Source: Nocardia mangyaensis (GTDB lineage Bacteria; Actinomycetota; Actinomycetes; Mycobacteriales; Mycobacteriaceae). Taken from it: 64,000 nt of DNA. This document shows positions 48,009 through 63,105 of this stretch, one piece after another (position 1 is the first letter of the stretch; every line of letters begins with the position of its first letter). A program made the position numbers and the translations under genes. The notes beneath the pieces were generated by a model. The model was given only the letters and a program-made list of their open reading frames with translations, made no database searches and was not told where the DNA came from. Where the stretch lies: positions 1 to 64,000 of the forward strand of contig NZ_CP018082.1 of NCBI RefSeq assembly GCF_001886715.1, in the 5' to 3' direction.

Positions 48009-48554
48009 TCAGCGCTCGAGCAGCCGGTCGACGACCTGGCGGTAGCGGTCGGGATCGAGCGGGGGCAGGCCGAGCAGCGCGCGCAGGTAGACGCCGTCGC
48101 CGACCAGGCGAATCGTATCGGCGCGGACCGGGTCGTCGATCTCGAGGTCGAGATTGTCCGACCAGGACGTCATCACATCGCCGAGTGCCTGCTGGATCTC
48201 GTCGGGCGAGTGCGCGGTCGAGGCGTCGATGGTGCGCATGGTGGCCAGCATGGAGCGGTAGAGCGTCAATTCGATCGCGTCGGCCGGTTCGGTGGGGTCC
48301 GGCGATTGCAGGTACCACTCGGCGGTCGAGCTGCCCTGCGCCCGCGCGGCCGCGAGATGGTCGCGGGCGCGTTCGCCGAGGCGGTGGACGAGCCCGGCGA
48401 GCATGGCGTCCTTGGTCTTGAAGTGATAAAGCAGCCCGCCCTTGGAGACACCGGCCGCCGCCGCGACGTTCTCGAGCGTGAGCTGGGAGGCGCCGCGTTC
48501 GAGTAGCAGGGTCTCCATGGCGTCGAGGATGCGATCGCGAGTGTCAGCTGCCAC
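48009..48554 (-). CDS. TetR-family regulator of the MFS pump
   Basis: The 181-residue TetR-family repressor has the HTH in ILDAMETLLLERGASQLTLENVAAAAGVSKGGLLYHFKTKDAML and a C-terminal ligand domain ending YLRALLGLPPLDPDRYRQV. It is divergent from the MFS transporter with 89 bases between start codons, and two near-identical palindromes lie between them. The arrangement is that of a drug-efflux repressor. It starts at GTG 48554. Confidence 0.9.
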   Translation of the reverse strand: MAADTRDRILDAMETLLLERGASQLTLENVAAAAGVSKGGLLYHFKTKDAMLAGLVHRLGERARDHLAAARAQGSSTAEWYLQSPDPTEPADAIELTLYRSMLATMRTIDASTAHSPDEIQQALGDVMTSWSDNLDLEIDDPVRADTIRLVGDGVYLRALLGLPPLDPDRYRQVVDRLLER

Positions 48555-48565
48555 ACAGTCACTGT

Positions 48566-48607
48566 ACCGTCCGGACGGTTAGTTTGCTACTGTACCGTCT
48601 GGACGGT
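48566..48607. promoter_or_regulatory. Tandem TetR operators
   Basis: ACCGTCCGGACGGT (48566-48579) and ACCGTCTGGACGGT (48594-48607) are 28 bases apart, each preceded by TGT. The first is a perfect palindrome and the second has one mismatch. They lie between the divergent TetR and MFS genes. Confidence 0.8.
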
Positions 48608-48643
48608 TTACCAACTGCTACCCGACGGAAGTCGAGAAATCCG

Positions 48644-50170
48644 ATGAACACCCCAGTCACCACCCCCGAACCCGGGGTCGCCCCACCGCGTGCCACCGCA
48701 CGCGACTGGGCGGGTCTGGCCGTACTCGCCCTGGCCCTGTTGCTGCTCGCGATCGACGCGACCGTGCTCGACCTCGCCGTGCCCGCGATCAGCGCCGACC
48801 TCGCCCCGAGCACGCCGCAGCTGCTCTGGATCATCGACGTCTACTCGTTCGTGCTCGCCGGCCTGCTCGTCGTCATGGGCAATCTCGGCGACCGCATCGG
48901 CAGGCGGAAGCTGCTGCTGATCGGCGCCGCCGGTTTCGGTATCGCCTCGGCGCTGGCCGCCTGGGCCGGCTCGCCGGAGATGCTGATCGCGGCGCGCGTG
49001 CTGCAAGGCGTCGCGGGCGCCACCCTGATGCCTGCCACCCTCGGGCTGATCCGCTCGATCTTCCAGGACCCGCGACAGCGCACCGTGGCCATCGGCGTGT
49101 GGAGCGCGATGGCGGGCGGTGGCGCGGCCGCGGGTCCGCTGGTCGGCGGCTGGCTGCTCGAGCACTTCTGGTGGGGCTCGGTGTTCCTGGTCAACCTGCC
49201 CGTCATGGCGGGGCTGCTGGTGCTCGCGCCGCTGCTCATCCCGGAATCACGCGACCCGCATCCGGGCCGGTTCGACGCGTTCAGCGCCGTCCTCGCGATG
49301 CTGGCGCTGGTCCCGGTGGTCTACGCGATCAAGGAAACCGCCGCGCACGGCCTCGACCTCGGCGTGCTGGTGATCGGCTTGGTCGGCGTCGGCGCGGGGA
49401 TGGCGTTCACGCGCAGGCAGCGTCGCCTCGCCGACCCCATGCTCGACCTGCGGTTGTTCGCACTGCCGCGGTTCCGGGTGGCCGTGCTCACCAACATGCT
49501 CGCGGTGTTCGCCCTGGCCGGTGTGCTGTTCTTCGGCTCGCAGTACCTGCAGCTGGTGCTCGGCCGCTCGCCCCTGGACGCGGGCTTGCTGATGGTGCCC
49601 GGCCTGGTGGCCAGCGTGGTCGGTTCGCTGACAGCGGCGCTGCTGGTGCGGCGCTGGCGGGCGGTCGTGGTGCTCGGCGGTGCGCTCGTCGTCACCGCGC
49701 TCGGCGCGGCGGCCTTCTTCGCCGTCGACGCGAGCAGTGGTGCCGGGGCGTTCGTGCTCGGCTTCACCGGGATCGGGCTCGGTGCGGGCGTGGCGATGAC
49801 GGTGTCCGCCGACCTGGTCGTCGGCTCGGCACCCGCCGAACGCGCCGGCGCGGCCGCGGCCATCTCCGAGACCGCCTACGAGGTCGGCCTCGCGCTCGGC
49901 GTCGCCGTCCTCGGCAGCACCGTGATGGCGGTGTTCCGGCGCGGCCTCGATCTGTCGGCCCTGCCGGGCGAACTGAGCGCGACCGCCTCGGACTCGCTCA
50001 GCAGCGCGGTCGACGCGGTCGACGCGCTACCGCCGTCGGCGGCGGGCGAATTCCTGTCGTCGGTGCACGAGTCGTTCGTGTCCGGTATCCACCTGACCGT
50101 CCTCGGCATGGTCGCGGTCTTGCTGTTCGCTGCGATCACGGCGGTGCGCACCAAGACACCGCGCGAATGA
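48644..50170 (+). CDS. MFS drug efflux transporter (DHA2, 14 helices)
   Basis: The 508-residue product is a major facilitator of the DHA2 (EmrB/QacA) type. It has motif A in GNLGDRIGRRKLLLIG, the ATVLDLAVPAISADL antiporter start and motif C-like GPLVGGWLLEHFWWGSVFLVNLPV. About fourteen hydrophobic segments follow. ATG 48644 is preferred over TTG 48584 since the earlier part overlaps the operators. It is regulated by the divergent TetR protein. The substrate range cannot be read from the sequence. Confidence 0.92.
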   Translation: MNTPVTTPEPGVAPPRATARDWAGLAVLALALLLLAIDATVLDLAVPAISADLAPSTPQLLWIIDVYSFVLAGLLVVMGNLGDRIGRRKLLLIGAAGFGIASALAAWAGSPEMLIAARVLQGVAGATLMPATLGLIRSIFQDPRQRTVAIGVWSAMAGGGAAAGPLVGGWLLEHFWWGSVFLVNLPVMAGLLVLAPLLIPESRDPHPGRFDAFSAVLAMLALVPVVYAIKETAAHGLDLGVLVIGLVGVGAGMAFTRRQRRLADPMLDLRLFALPRFRVAVLTNMLAVFALAGVLFFGSQYLQLVLGRSPLDAGLLMVPGLVASVVGSLTAALLVRRWRAVVVLGGALVVTALGAAAFFAVDASSGAGAFVLGFTGIGLGAGVAMTVSADLVVGSAPAERAGAAAAISETAYEVGLALGVAVLGSTVMAVFRRGLDLSALPGELSATASDSLSSAVDAVDALPPSAAGEFLSSVHESFVSGIHLTVLGMVAVLLFAAITAVRTKTPRE

Positions 50171-50306
50171 AAGCCACGGGGCCTGGTTCTTCCGACCTGG
50201 AGCTCGCGTGCGATCCGGTCGCCCACAGTCGCAGCGGCGGATGGGGTCCGCGGTGTCCGGGGGAGTGCGGAGATGCCGCGGGCAGGCAGCTCGGAGTGGC
50301 TCCAGC

Positions 50307-52229
50307 TCAGCGGGCAGGCGGGAGCTCGCGGGGCCCCTGGTGTCCGGGGAGTTCGGCGGTGCCGCGGCTGGGCAGTTCGGTGTGCTGATCCGCCTGGGGC
50401 AGTAGGGCGTTCGATCCGGCCGGGAGGGCGGTGTGGGACGGGTAGCCGTACTGGCGGGGGTCCGGGTGGTAGCGGGCGTTCGGGGCGTCGACGACGGTCG
50501 AGGCGATCTGCTGGGCGTACGGGTTGTACTGGGCCGCAGCGGGATCGGCGTGTGGTGCGGCGACGCCGGGGGGCAGCTGGTAGCCGGGCTGGTAGCCGGG
50601 CGGCAGTTGGTAGCCGACGGGGACCTGCTGCTGGGCGGCGGAATCCTGGGTGTCGACGGTGACCTTGCGGCTGCGGCGCAGCGTGAAGGTCACCTCCTCG
50701 ACCTCTTCGAACGCCTGGCGCGCGGTGCGCAGCGGGTGGGTCGCCGAATCGATCGCGTTGGCGACGAAGGAGGGGACCAGCGGCCGGATCCAGCGGGCCG
50801 CGGTGTCGGTGAACGGCACCGTGCCGATGATCGGCAGTTCGAGCCCGCCGCCGCTGTTCGGCGTCGGCGCGGGGGCCGCGGGGGTGGCCATCTGCTGCGC
50901 GGGGACGAGGGCGCCCGCCTGCGATCCCTGCGGCAGCGCGTTCGGCAGGTAGCCCGCGGGCAGTTGCGGTGTCACGTTCGGCTCCAGAGCCACGGCGTCG
51001 TCCTTTCGATGGGGCTCGGTGACCCCGAGCTCGAAGCCGCCGATCGCGGCGATGATCCTGGTGCGCTGACGTTCTCGATCGATCACGGTATCGGCTTCGA
51101 TGGCCAGCCGCGCGGCGGTGAGCTCGTGCTCGGCGCGCAGCGTGGCCGTCTCGGTCCGCACCTCGGCGCGTTTCACCGCGATCGCGGCGTCGGACTCGCG
51201 CTGGGCGCGGTCGGCCAGCTCGGCGGCGTCGACCCTGCGGTCGAGCGAGGTTTCCCCGCGCCACCAGCGCAGCAGCAGCGGGAGCAGGGCCAGCACGATT
51301 CCGGCGGCGAGCATCAGCAGTCGCAGGGCCGCGGCGCCCGCGTGCGTGCCGGTGTAGCTGTTCATGGCCAGCCAGCGCGCGCCGAGACCGCGGTCACCCT
51401 CGGCGAAGGCGGTCGCGCGGGCGGCCGCGAGTTCGGCGGTCTCGGTGCGCACCCGCTGGTCGAGTTCGGCGATACGGGACCGGTCTGCCGCCAGCTGCGC
51501 GCGGGCGTCGTCGAGCATGTCGTTGGCGGTCTGGGCCTCCGGACCGCGGCCGGGGACGCCGGTGATCCGGGTCTGCGGGCACTCCGGGGTCGGGTTGTAC
51601 TCGCAGCGCGCGATCACCAGCGCGGTGTCGATGTCGGCCTGCGCCTCGGCGATACGGGCGTCGAGGGCCGCGCGATCGGCGGCGGCAAGGTCGTATTCGG
51701 TGCGGGCCGCGACGACGCCAGGAGCGTTCTCCGCACTCGCCTGCGCACGCACATCGAGTTCCCGATCGACAGTCCCGCCGAGCACGACGGTGGCGGCGAG
51801 CTCGGCCACGAACACCCCGGCCAGCACGCCGACCCCGATCGTGGCCGCTGCGCCGAGCCGATCGCGCCGCGCCGCAGCCGGGTCGCTGCGCACACTCGCA
51901 CCAGCCGGATCAACGCTGCCATCGAGCCGACCCGCACCGCCACCGAGCCCGCCCGCACCGGGCCTGGTGGTGGCCAGCGCACGGCCGAGCGCGCCCGCGA
52001 CCACCGCGACGAGCAGCGCGAGGACGACGACCACCGCGCCGATGCCGTCGGCGGCCAGCAGCGCGGCGGCGGTGACGATTGCCGCGATGACGGCGAACAG
52101 CAGCACGGCGGCGCCGGTGACGACGTATCCGGCGCGTTCCTGGTGTTGGGCCGGCTCGGCGCCCGTGCCGGGATCCCGGCGCCGGGGTGAGGCGAGGCCT
52201 CCGCCGAGCCAGGCGAGTGTGCCGGTCAT
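50307..52229 (-). CDS. DUF4407 domain membrane protein
   Basis: The 640-residue product has four membrane helices in the N-terminal half (VVTGAAVLLFAVIAAIVTAAALLA, IGAVVVVLALLVAVVAGAL, IGVGVLAGVFVAELAATVVLGG and, after a coiled-coil stretch, LRLLMLAAGIVLALLPLLL). That coiled coil contains a Cys pair CEYNPTPECP. A long Gln/Pro/Tyr-rich C-terminus (QQQVPVGYQLPPGYQPGYQL) follows. The architecture fits DUF4407, function unknown. ATG 52229 follows GGGGAG by six bases. It is convergent with the MFS gene. Confidence 0.75.
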   Translation of the reverse strand: MTGTLAWLGGGLASPRRRDPGTGAEPAQHQERAGYVVTGAAVLLFAVIAAIVTAAALLAADGIGAVVVVLALLVAVVAGALGRALATTRPGAGGLGGGAGRLDGSVDPAGASVRSDPAAARRDRLGAAATIGVGVLAGVFVAELAATVVLGGTVDRELDVRAQASAENAPGVVAARTEYDLAAADRAALDARIAEAQADIDTALVIARCEYNPTPECPQTRITGVPGRGPEAQTANDMLDDARAQLAADRSRIAELDQRVRTETAELAAARATAFAEGDRGLGARWLAMNSYTGTHAGAAALRLLMLAAGIVLALLPLLLRWWRGETSLDRRVDAAELADRAQRESDAAIAVKRAEVRTETATLRAEHELTAARLAIEADTVIDRERQRTRIIAAIGGFELGVTEPHRKDDAVALEPNVTPQLPAGYLPNALPQGSQAGALVPAQQMATPAAPAPTPNSGGGLELPIIGTVPFTDTAARWIRPLVPSFVANAIDSATHPLRTARQAFEEVEEVTFTLRRSRKVTVDTQDSAAQQQVPVGYQLPPGYQPGYQLPPGVAAPHADPAAAQYNPYAQQIASTVVDAPNARYHPDPRQYGYPSHTALPAGSNALLPQADQHTELPSRGTAELPGHQGPRELPPAR

Positions 52230-53185
52230 AGGTTCTCCCCGGGTTCTCGAGCTCCACTCGGCAGGCGAAACTGTCATGGATTCGTTGTGTCAGCGTGACA
52301 GGCCCGGCGCCGACACACCGAGTAGCGAGGTGGCACTTGTGGGCAGCCTCACACGGCGACGGCGTTGATATCGCGCCGGTGACGACACCGAGGCGCGATT
52401 GCGCGAGAAACTCGGCGTGTCGTCCCCGGCGAGCCTTGCTCGAACGGCCGCGGCGGCGATTCTGTGGCCAAAACCACTGCCGAAAAGTTAACTAAAGATG
52501 TGCTGTGACACACATTTGGCAGTACAGACCGTACGGTCGGCTGACTGCCATGGCTTGTCGGGGCCGCTGTCGGGAAGATCTCATCGCTGACTTCCGCCGT
52601 TAGCGGGCCCGAGAGGTTTGACCAGGGCATTGCCGGGGAAACCTGCTGCGGTGCAGGTGAGTTGAACTTTCGGCCCGGTGTCGACGGTTGTTTCGAGCCT
52701 GCTCGTCCACCGTGTTTGCGCAGGTCGGCGTGGGTTGTTCGGGATCGATCCGTGCCCCGCTCTGCTTTACACTGGACGACGCGCGCGACGAAGTGGGCGG
52801 CCGCTACAAACCCCAGCTAGACAAGGTTATTAGTACAACCTTAGTTGGTTGGGCCAGCGGTCTGACTTATCGTTTGCTCTTACGCCGAGCACACCCCTGC
52901 TCGGCACAACCACCTGTTCGGGGTCCGGTGAAACCGGGCCAAGAGTAGCGGGTGAAAACCGCGCGGAGGTAAGGAACACGTAAGCGTTCCGTTACCTCTG
53001 AGCACCCCACTACGGCAACGAAGCGGGTGGACAACTGGAGACGTGACTGCACACCGCAAACCACCATCGCCGCTGGTTTCGGATCGTACGGACGCAGTCT
53101 TGACGGAGGCGAAACGACGAAGGGCCCTCGCTCAGCACTGGGCGGTGAGATCTCATCGACAGCCGACTTTCTTGAAGGCAGAGGC
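52230..53185. other. Long leader region upstream of gltBD
   Basis: These 956 bases have no convincing gene. From about 52,450 to 52,870 the sequence is less GC-rich than the surroundings. Features are a small hairpin AAGGTT/AACCTT near 52825-52844, and a larger hairpin with GlnR-like repeats at 52966-52998. A TACACT at 52768-52773 is a weak -10 candidate. GAAGGCAGAGG lies before ATG 53186. Confidence 0.55.
52966..52998. promoter_or_regulatory. Hairpin with three GlnR-like pentamers before gltB
   Basis: GTAAG (52969), GTAAG (52980) and GTTAC (52991) are spaced exactly 11 bases apart, the GTnAC-n6-GaAAC-n6 style of actinobacterial GlnR sites. GAGGTAA and TTACCTC at the ends also form a hairpin with one bulge. 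A role in nitrogen control of gltBD is inferred. Confidence 0.45.
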
Positions 53186-59330
<6,145 letters not shown>

Positions 59331-59340
59331 ATCTGTTCTC

Positions 59341-59378
59341 GACAGCGCCCGTGGACTCACCGGTCCACGGGCGCTGTC
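59341..59378. terminator. Hairpin after gltD
   Basis: GACAGCGCCCGTGGAC (59341-59356) pairs perfectly with 59363-59378 around TCACCG. There is no strong U-tract. It lies between the end of gltD and the end of the convergent membrane gene. Confidence 0.75.
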
Positions 59379-59388
59379 GTGTCTGCGC

Positions 59389-59754
59389 CTAGCCTGGCGA
59401 TCCGGCGGGGGAGGGCATCCGCGTCCGGCCGTGGTCGAGGGTGAGCAGTACCGCGACGGTCAGGTACGCCGCGACGATGACCAGGTTCAGCGCGCCCTGC
59501 GCCGGCTGACCCAGGTCGAATCGTTCGAGCGCGGCGATGGTGATCACGCCGGAGCCGAAATAGAAGCCGGTGATCAGGGTGGGGACGGCGATCCGGCGGG
59601 GGAGCACGGCCGCGACCAGCAGGAGCAGGGAGAAGGCGAAGTCGGGGACGGCGAAGATGTTGTCGGCGCGGTAGTCGGCGTCGAAGGTCAGTGCGGTGAT
59701 CAGCCAGACGCTGACCGGGACGGCGGTGATTCTCGCGATGGTGATCAACGGCAT
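59389..59754 (-). CDS. Small integral membrane protein in the ArsR operon
   Basis: The 121-residue product has four hydrophobic segments (VPVSVWLITALTF, FAFSLLLLVAAVL, LITGFYFGSGVITIAAL, ALNLVIVAAYLTVAVLLTL). I do not recognise the family. It starts nine bases after the ArsR gene on the same strand, so it is probably the regulated gene of that ArsR. A transporter or DoxX-like role is possible but unsupported by motifs. Confidence 0.7.
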   Translation of the reverse strand: MPLITIARITAVPVSVWLITALTFDADYRADNIFAVPDFAFSLLLLVAAVLPRRIAVPTLITGFYFGSGVITIAALERFDLGQPAQGALNLVIVAAYLTVAVLLTLDHGRTRMPSPAGSPG

Positions 59755-59763
59755 GGCCGCTCC

Positions 59764-60090
59764 TCAGGGGTTCGGGTCGGCGAGGTCGAGGATCGAGGAG
59801 ACCAGGCCGGGGAATCGGGTGTCGAGTTCGGTGAGCCGGGTGGTGTTCATGCGCTGTCTGCCGCTGTCGAACTGGCGGATCAGTCCGGCGTTGCGCAGGG
59901 CTTTGAAGTGGTGGCTGAGGGTGGACGGGGCGACGCCGAGTCCGAAGGTGCCGCATGGACGGTCACCGTCGGTGATGAGCATGCGCACGATCCGCCGTCG
60001 CGTCGGATCGGCGAGCGCGTGCAACACGTCATCGATCGCCACGTCCGCGATGTCGGGGTGGTCGACCGATTTCCAGCGTCCGAGGGGCAC
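59764..60090 (-). CDS. ArsR-family regulator
   Basis: The 108-residue winged-helix protein has the ArsR HTH (DDVLHALADPTRRRIVRMLITDGDRPCGTFGLGVAPSTLSHHFKALRNAGLIRQFDSGRQRMNTTRL). A single Cys in the HTH lead-in (RPCGTF) does not form a known metal site, so the signal may not be a metal. It starts with GTG 60090. A perfect 22-bp palindrome lies 11 bases upstream. Confidence 0.88.
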   Translation of the reverse strand: MPLGRWKSVDHPDIADVAIDDVLHALADPTRRRIVRMLITDGDRPCGTFGLGVAPSTLSHHFKALRNAGLIRQFDSGRQRMNTTRLTELDTRFPGLVSSILDLADPNP

Positions 60091-60101
60091 GGGGCCTCCT
60101 T

Positions 60102-60123
60102 CTCTTCGAGAGCTCTCGAAGAG
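60102..60123. promoter_or_regulatory. ArsR-type operator palindrome
   Basis: CTCTTCGAGAG followed directly by its complement forms a perfect 22-bp palindrome just upstream of the ArsR gene. A second, imperfect copy with TTCGAGAG and ATCGAAGAGAA arms lies at about 60150-60172. Autoregulation is likely. Confidence 0.8.
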
Positions 60124-60332
60124 ATGTTAGCGAAGGTTGTCGATGTATTCGAGAGTCATCGAAGAGAATTAACCTGGTGGTGTCGCCTACGACACATCGC
60201 GGAACAATAGCTATCAAGATGAATCATCAAGCTGCTCAACCCCTCTCGAGCGCCGAGAAGCTGGTGGCTGATGTCCCTTGCGCCACATAGACTTCAACAC
60301 GTAGAGCAGAATCGGTGATCCGAGGGGGAGCT

Positions 60333-60959
60333 GTGCCGTTGCCGCCGGAAACATTGGCGACCCTGCGTCGCGCCGCCGAGCGCGGTGACGGTACCGCCAT
60401 GCACAATCTCGCCCACTTCTACCACAACCACAGCGATTTCGAAGCCGCCGAGCACTGGTTCCGGCGTGCCGCGGCGGCGGGGCACACTCGCTCGATGAAC
60501 AACCTCGCCGTCCTGCTCGACCAGTTCGGCGAGCTCGACGAGGCCGAATCCTGGTACCGGCGCGCCGCGGCCGGTGGCAACAGCAATGCCATGTACAACC
60601 TGGCCACCATGCTCTACCAGTGCGGCGACCGCGTCGACGCCGAGACCTGGTACCACCACGCCGCCATGGCGGGCCACGTCGACGCCATGTTCAATCTCGC
60701 GCGCCTGCTGGAGGATCAGCGCCGCGTCGACGATGCCGAGGCCTGGTACCGCGAGGCCGCCGACAGTGGCGACATCGACGCGATCAACAACCTCGGCATG
60801 CTCCTGCGCCGCCGCGGCAGCGTCACCGAGGCGCGCCGTTGCTTCCGTCGCGCCGCCGATCTCGGCCACCCGCGCGCCATGGCCAATCTCGCCGCGCTGC
60901 TGGAATCCGAAGGCGCGCACCGCGAAGCGCAAACCTGGTATCGGCGCGCTGCGGGCTGA
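60333..60959 (+). CDS. Sel1-like (TPR-type) repeat protein
   Basis: The 208-residue product is almost entirely Sel1-like repeats of about 36 residues with the pattern A...NLA.L....G....AE.WYR.AA..G. Five to six repeats are visible, from AMHNLAHFYHNHSDFEAAEHWFRRAAAAGH to AMANLAALLESEGAHREAQTWYRRAAG. It has no signal peptide, so it should be a cytosolic scaffold or interaction protein. GTG 60333 follows AGGGGG. The partner is unknown. Confidence 0.85.
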   Translation: MPLPPETLATLRRAAERGDGTAMHNLAHFYHNHSDFEAAEHWFRRAAAAGHTRSMNNLAVLLDQFGELDEAESWYRRAAAGGNSNAMYNLATMLYQCGDRVDAETWYHHAAMAGHVDAMFNLARLLEDQRRVDDAEAWYREAADSGDIDAINNLGMLLRRRGSVTEARRCFRRAADLGHPRAMANLAALLESEGAHREAQTWYRRAAG

Positions 60960-61240
60960 GATTCTCGCGTCGAAATCAGTATGCGAAGTCTGTGAAGAGG
61001 GTCGAATCGAATATTCGCGCGGAGATCGCTGGACGCCGAATACCCGGTTGATCACGGGTTTCGTGTCGCAGCAGCGAATTGGGCCCGAAGTTACCCAAAA
61101 GTATTGATACCGAGCGGTTTTCCAGCAACCTTCAGCAAACATTTTGCCCTGCAGCAATTTTCCCGCATTCAAGATGCGAATGTTTGCGGGTGGGTATAGC
61201 GTCTCGTTTCGATAACCGATCGATGACAAGGCCGGGGCGT

Positions 61241-61624
61241 GTGAATTCTCTCGACGGCTGCCTCAAACGCATCATGGATATTCCCGGTGCGCGCAGCGTG
61301 ACACTGGTGGACGGGGCAAGTGGATTGGCGATCGCCGCAGCGGGTGGGCACGGTGACATCGACGAACACGAAGACGCGGCGAGCACCACCGAGGTGGTGC
61401 GGGCGGCGCTGGGCTGTTCGGCGCTGACCAACGACCGGACCGACGACGTCACCGAGCTCGTCGTCTGCCGCACCGGCGGGTTCCACCTGCTGCATCTGGT
61501 CGACGGGGACTTCGACGGCAGACTGTTCATGCACGTGGCCTTCGACGGCGACACCGGCAACCTCGGCATGGCGCGCTATCAGCTCAGGAACGCACTCGAC
61601 GAACTGGCGGGTGCCGATCGATGA
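61241..61624 (+). CDS. Roadblock/LC7-like protein 1
   Basis: The product of about 127 residues has a roadblock/LC7-like fold pattern: LKRIMDIPGARSVTLVDGASGLAIAAAGG, then TTEVVRAALGCSALTNDRTDDVTELVVCRTGGFHLLHLV and LFMHVAFDGDTGNLGMARYQLRNAL. GTG 61241 is chosen; ATG 61223 is also possible. It is the first of four tightly packed genes and overlaps the next by four bases. Confidence 0.7.
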   Translation: MNSLDGCLKRIMDIPGARSVTLVDGASGLAIAAAGGHGDIDEHEDAASTTEVVRAALGCSALTNDRTDDVTELVVCRTGGFHLLHLVDGDFDGRLFMHVAFDGDTGNLGMARYQLRNALDELAGADR

Positions 61625-62625
61625 GCGTCGCGTTGGCCGAGGAATTGCACCGGCTGGAGGACCAGGGGTCGACCGGTGTGTTGCGGACCGGCGACGGCGA
61701 ATTCCATCTCGTGCGCGGCGCGATCGCCTCGGCCGGCTGTCGGCGCACCATCGGTCTCGATCGGCTCGTGGTGGAGGCGGGAGTTGCCACCGCCGAGGAT
61801 TGGCGGCGCGCCGGTGCCGGTGATCCCGGACCGCTGTTGCACCGCCCCCGACTGGAAACTCTGGCGTTGCTGTCGGTCTTCGACGCCGCCTATTTTCTGC
61901 TCGCCTCACCAGGCGACCCGGAATTCCGGCCGGCGCCGGAACATTGGCTCTCGCCGGTATGCCGAGTGGCACCGCGCGCGGTGGTGCACGAATGCGCCCG
62001 GCGCGGAGATCGGGAATGGGGCCCATGGCCCGCCGATCTGGTCGCGGCCGTTCCCGTGGTCCCCGCGCGCCGAGTGCGCCGGAATCGGGTGGTGCTCACC
62101 GGTAATCAGGCCGAGGTGCTCGCCGCCGCCGACACCCGTCGCAGTGTCGCCGAGATCGCCCGCGACCTCGGCCGCACCACCTACGGCTGCCTCGTCGCGG
62201 TCCGCGACCTCACCGCCGCGGGTCTGATCGAGGCGCCGGAGCCGATCGAGACGGCGGTGGCGATCGAGGCGGTCGCCGCGACCGAGACGGTGGGAGCCAT
62301 CGAGACGGTGCCCGTGCCGCGCACCGGCCGTCATCTCGCGCTCGCCCCGGAGCCTGTCGAAATGCCGGTACGACAACGGCATTCGGCGCCGGAATCGCCA
62401 GCTGTTCCAGTGCTGCCGAAGCGGATTCCCGCCGGCGGCGCGGGAGTGATCTGTCCCCCGCGGGTCGGGGGATACGGTCGGCACGCGGTCGACGAGGAAG
62501 CGACCGCGGCCGTCCGGTCATGCGGAAACCCCGCTGTCGCGACACCGTACGAACCGGAGCGCTGGCAGCAGGTCGACCGCGAAGTACTCATCCGGCTCAG
62601 GGCGGCGTTGGAGGAGCTCGAGTGA
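61621..62625 (+). CDS. Regulator-like protein of the roadblock operon
   Basis: The 334-residue product starts with a DUF4388-like segment (LHRLEDQGSTGVLRTGDGEFHLVRGAIASAGCRRTIGLDRLVVEAG). It then contains a winged-helix-like stretch (VLTGNQAEVLAAADTRRSVAEIARDLGRTTYGCLVAVRDLTAAGLI) and a low-complexity linker rich in Ala, Glu, Val and Thr. It ends in a short helix (WQQVDREVLIRLRAALEELE). Similar genes accompany roadblock proteins in actinobacterial conservon-like clusters. It overlaps both neighbours. Confidence 0.65.
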   Translation: MSVALAEELHRLEDQGSTGVLRTGDGEFHLVRGAIASAGCRRTIGLDRLVVEAGVATAEDWRRAGAGDPGPLLHRPRLETLALLSVFDAAYFLLASPGDPEFRPAPEHWLSPVCRVAPRAVVHECARRGDREWGPWPADLVAAVPVVPARRVRRNRVVLTGNQAEVLAAADTRRSVAEIARDLGRTTYGCLVAVRDLTAAGLIEAPEPIETAVAIEAVAATETVGAIETVPVPRTGRHLALAPEPVEMPVRQRHSAPESPAVPVLPKRIPAGGAGVICPPRVGGYGRHAVDEEATAAVRSCGNPAVATPYEPERWQQVDREVLIRLRAALEELE

Positions 62626-63095
62626 CCGTGCGCAAGAAGCTGCTCGGTGAATGGAGGGGAAGGTTGACCAAAGTGGCGATGACCGTGCCCGAACGGAACG
62701 CGGCCGTGCTGGCCGAGCTGAAGTCGTTGCGCGAGCGCGTACCCCGGCTCACCGGGACCGTGGTCGCCTCGAGCGACGGACTGCTCATCGAACACGACCT
62801 GCCGCCGCAGGTCGAACCGACGGGGATGGCGGCCTTGGCCGCGGCACAGCTGTCGCTGTCGTACCGGCTGGCCAGCACCGCGCACGGCGGCGGATTCAAC
62901 GAGGTCGTCGTGCACGGCACCGAAGGGCAGGTGGTGATCTACGCCGCCGGCTACACCTCGCTGACCGTGCTCGCCGGACCCGAGGTGAATGTCGGCCGAC
63001 TCCACCTGGAGTCGCGCCCGGTAGCTCGCGCCATCGCCGAACACCTGGCGGCAGCGCACTCCTCTGGAAACGACCAGGGGAAGCACAACAAATGA
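62622..63095 (+). CDS. Roadblock/LC7 protein 2
   Basis: The 157-residue product has a clear roadblock/LC7 domain: NAAVLAELKSLRERVPRLTGTVVASSDGLLIEHDLP, MAALAAAQLSLSYRLASTAHGGGFNEVVVHGTEGQVVIYAAG and SLTVLAGPEVNVGRLHLESRPVARAIAEHL. GTG 62622 overlaps the upstream stop and has GGAGGAG five bases before it, so it is preferred over ATG 62680. Roadblock proteins form dimers that regulate small GTPases; no GTPase is in the window. Confidence 0.85.
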   Translation: MTVRKKLLGEWRGRLTKVAMTVPERNAAVLAELKSLRERVPRLTGTVVASSDGLLIEHDLPPQVEPTGMAALAAAQLSLSYRLASTAHGGGFNEVVVHGTEGQVVIYAAGYTSLTVLAGPEVNVGRLHLESRPVARAIAEHLAAAHSSGNDQGKHNK

Positions 63096-63105
63096 AAGGC
63101 ACGAT

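Noticed and set aside
52688..52948. An 86-codon plus-strand frame in the gltB leader
   Set aside because: Its composition is atypical, it overlaps possible hairpins, and no domain is seen.
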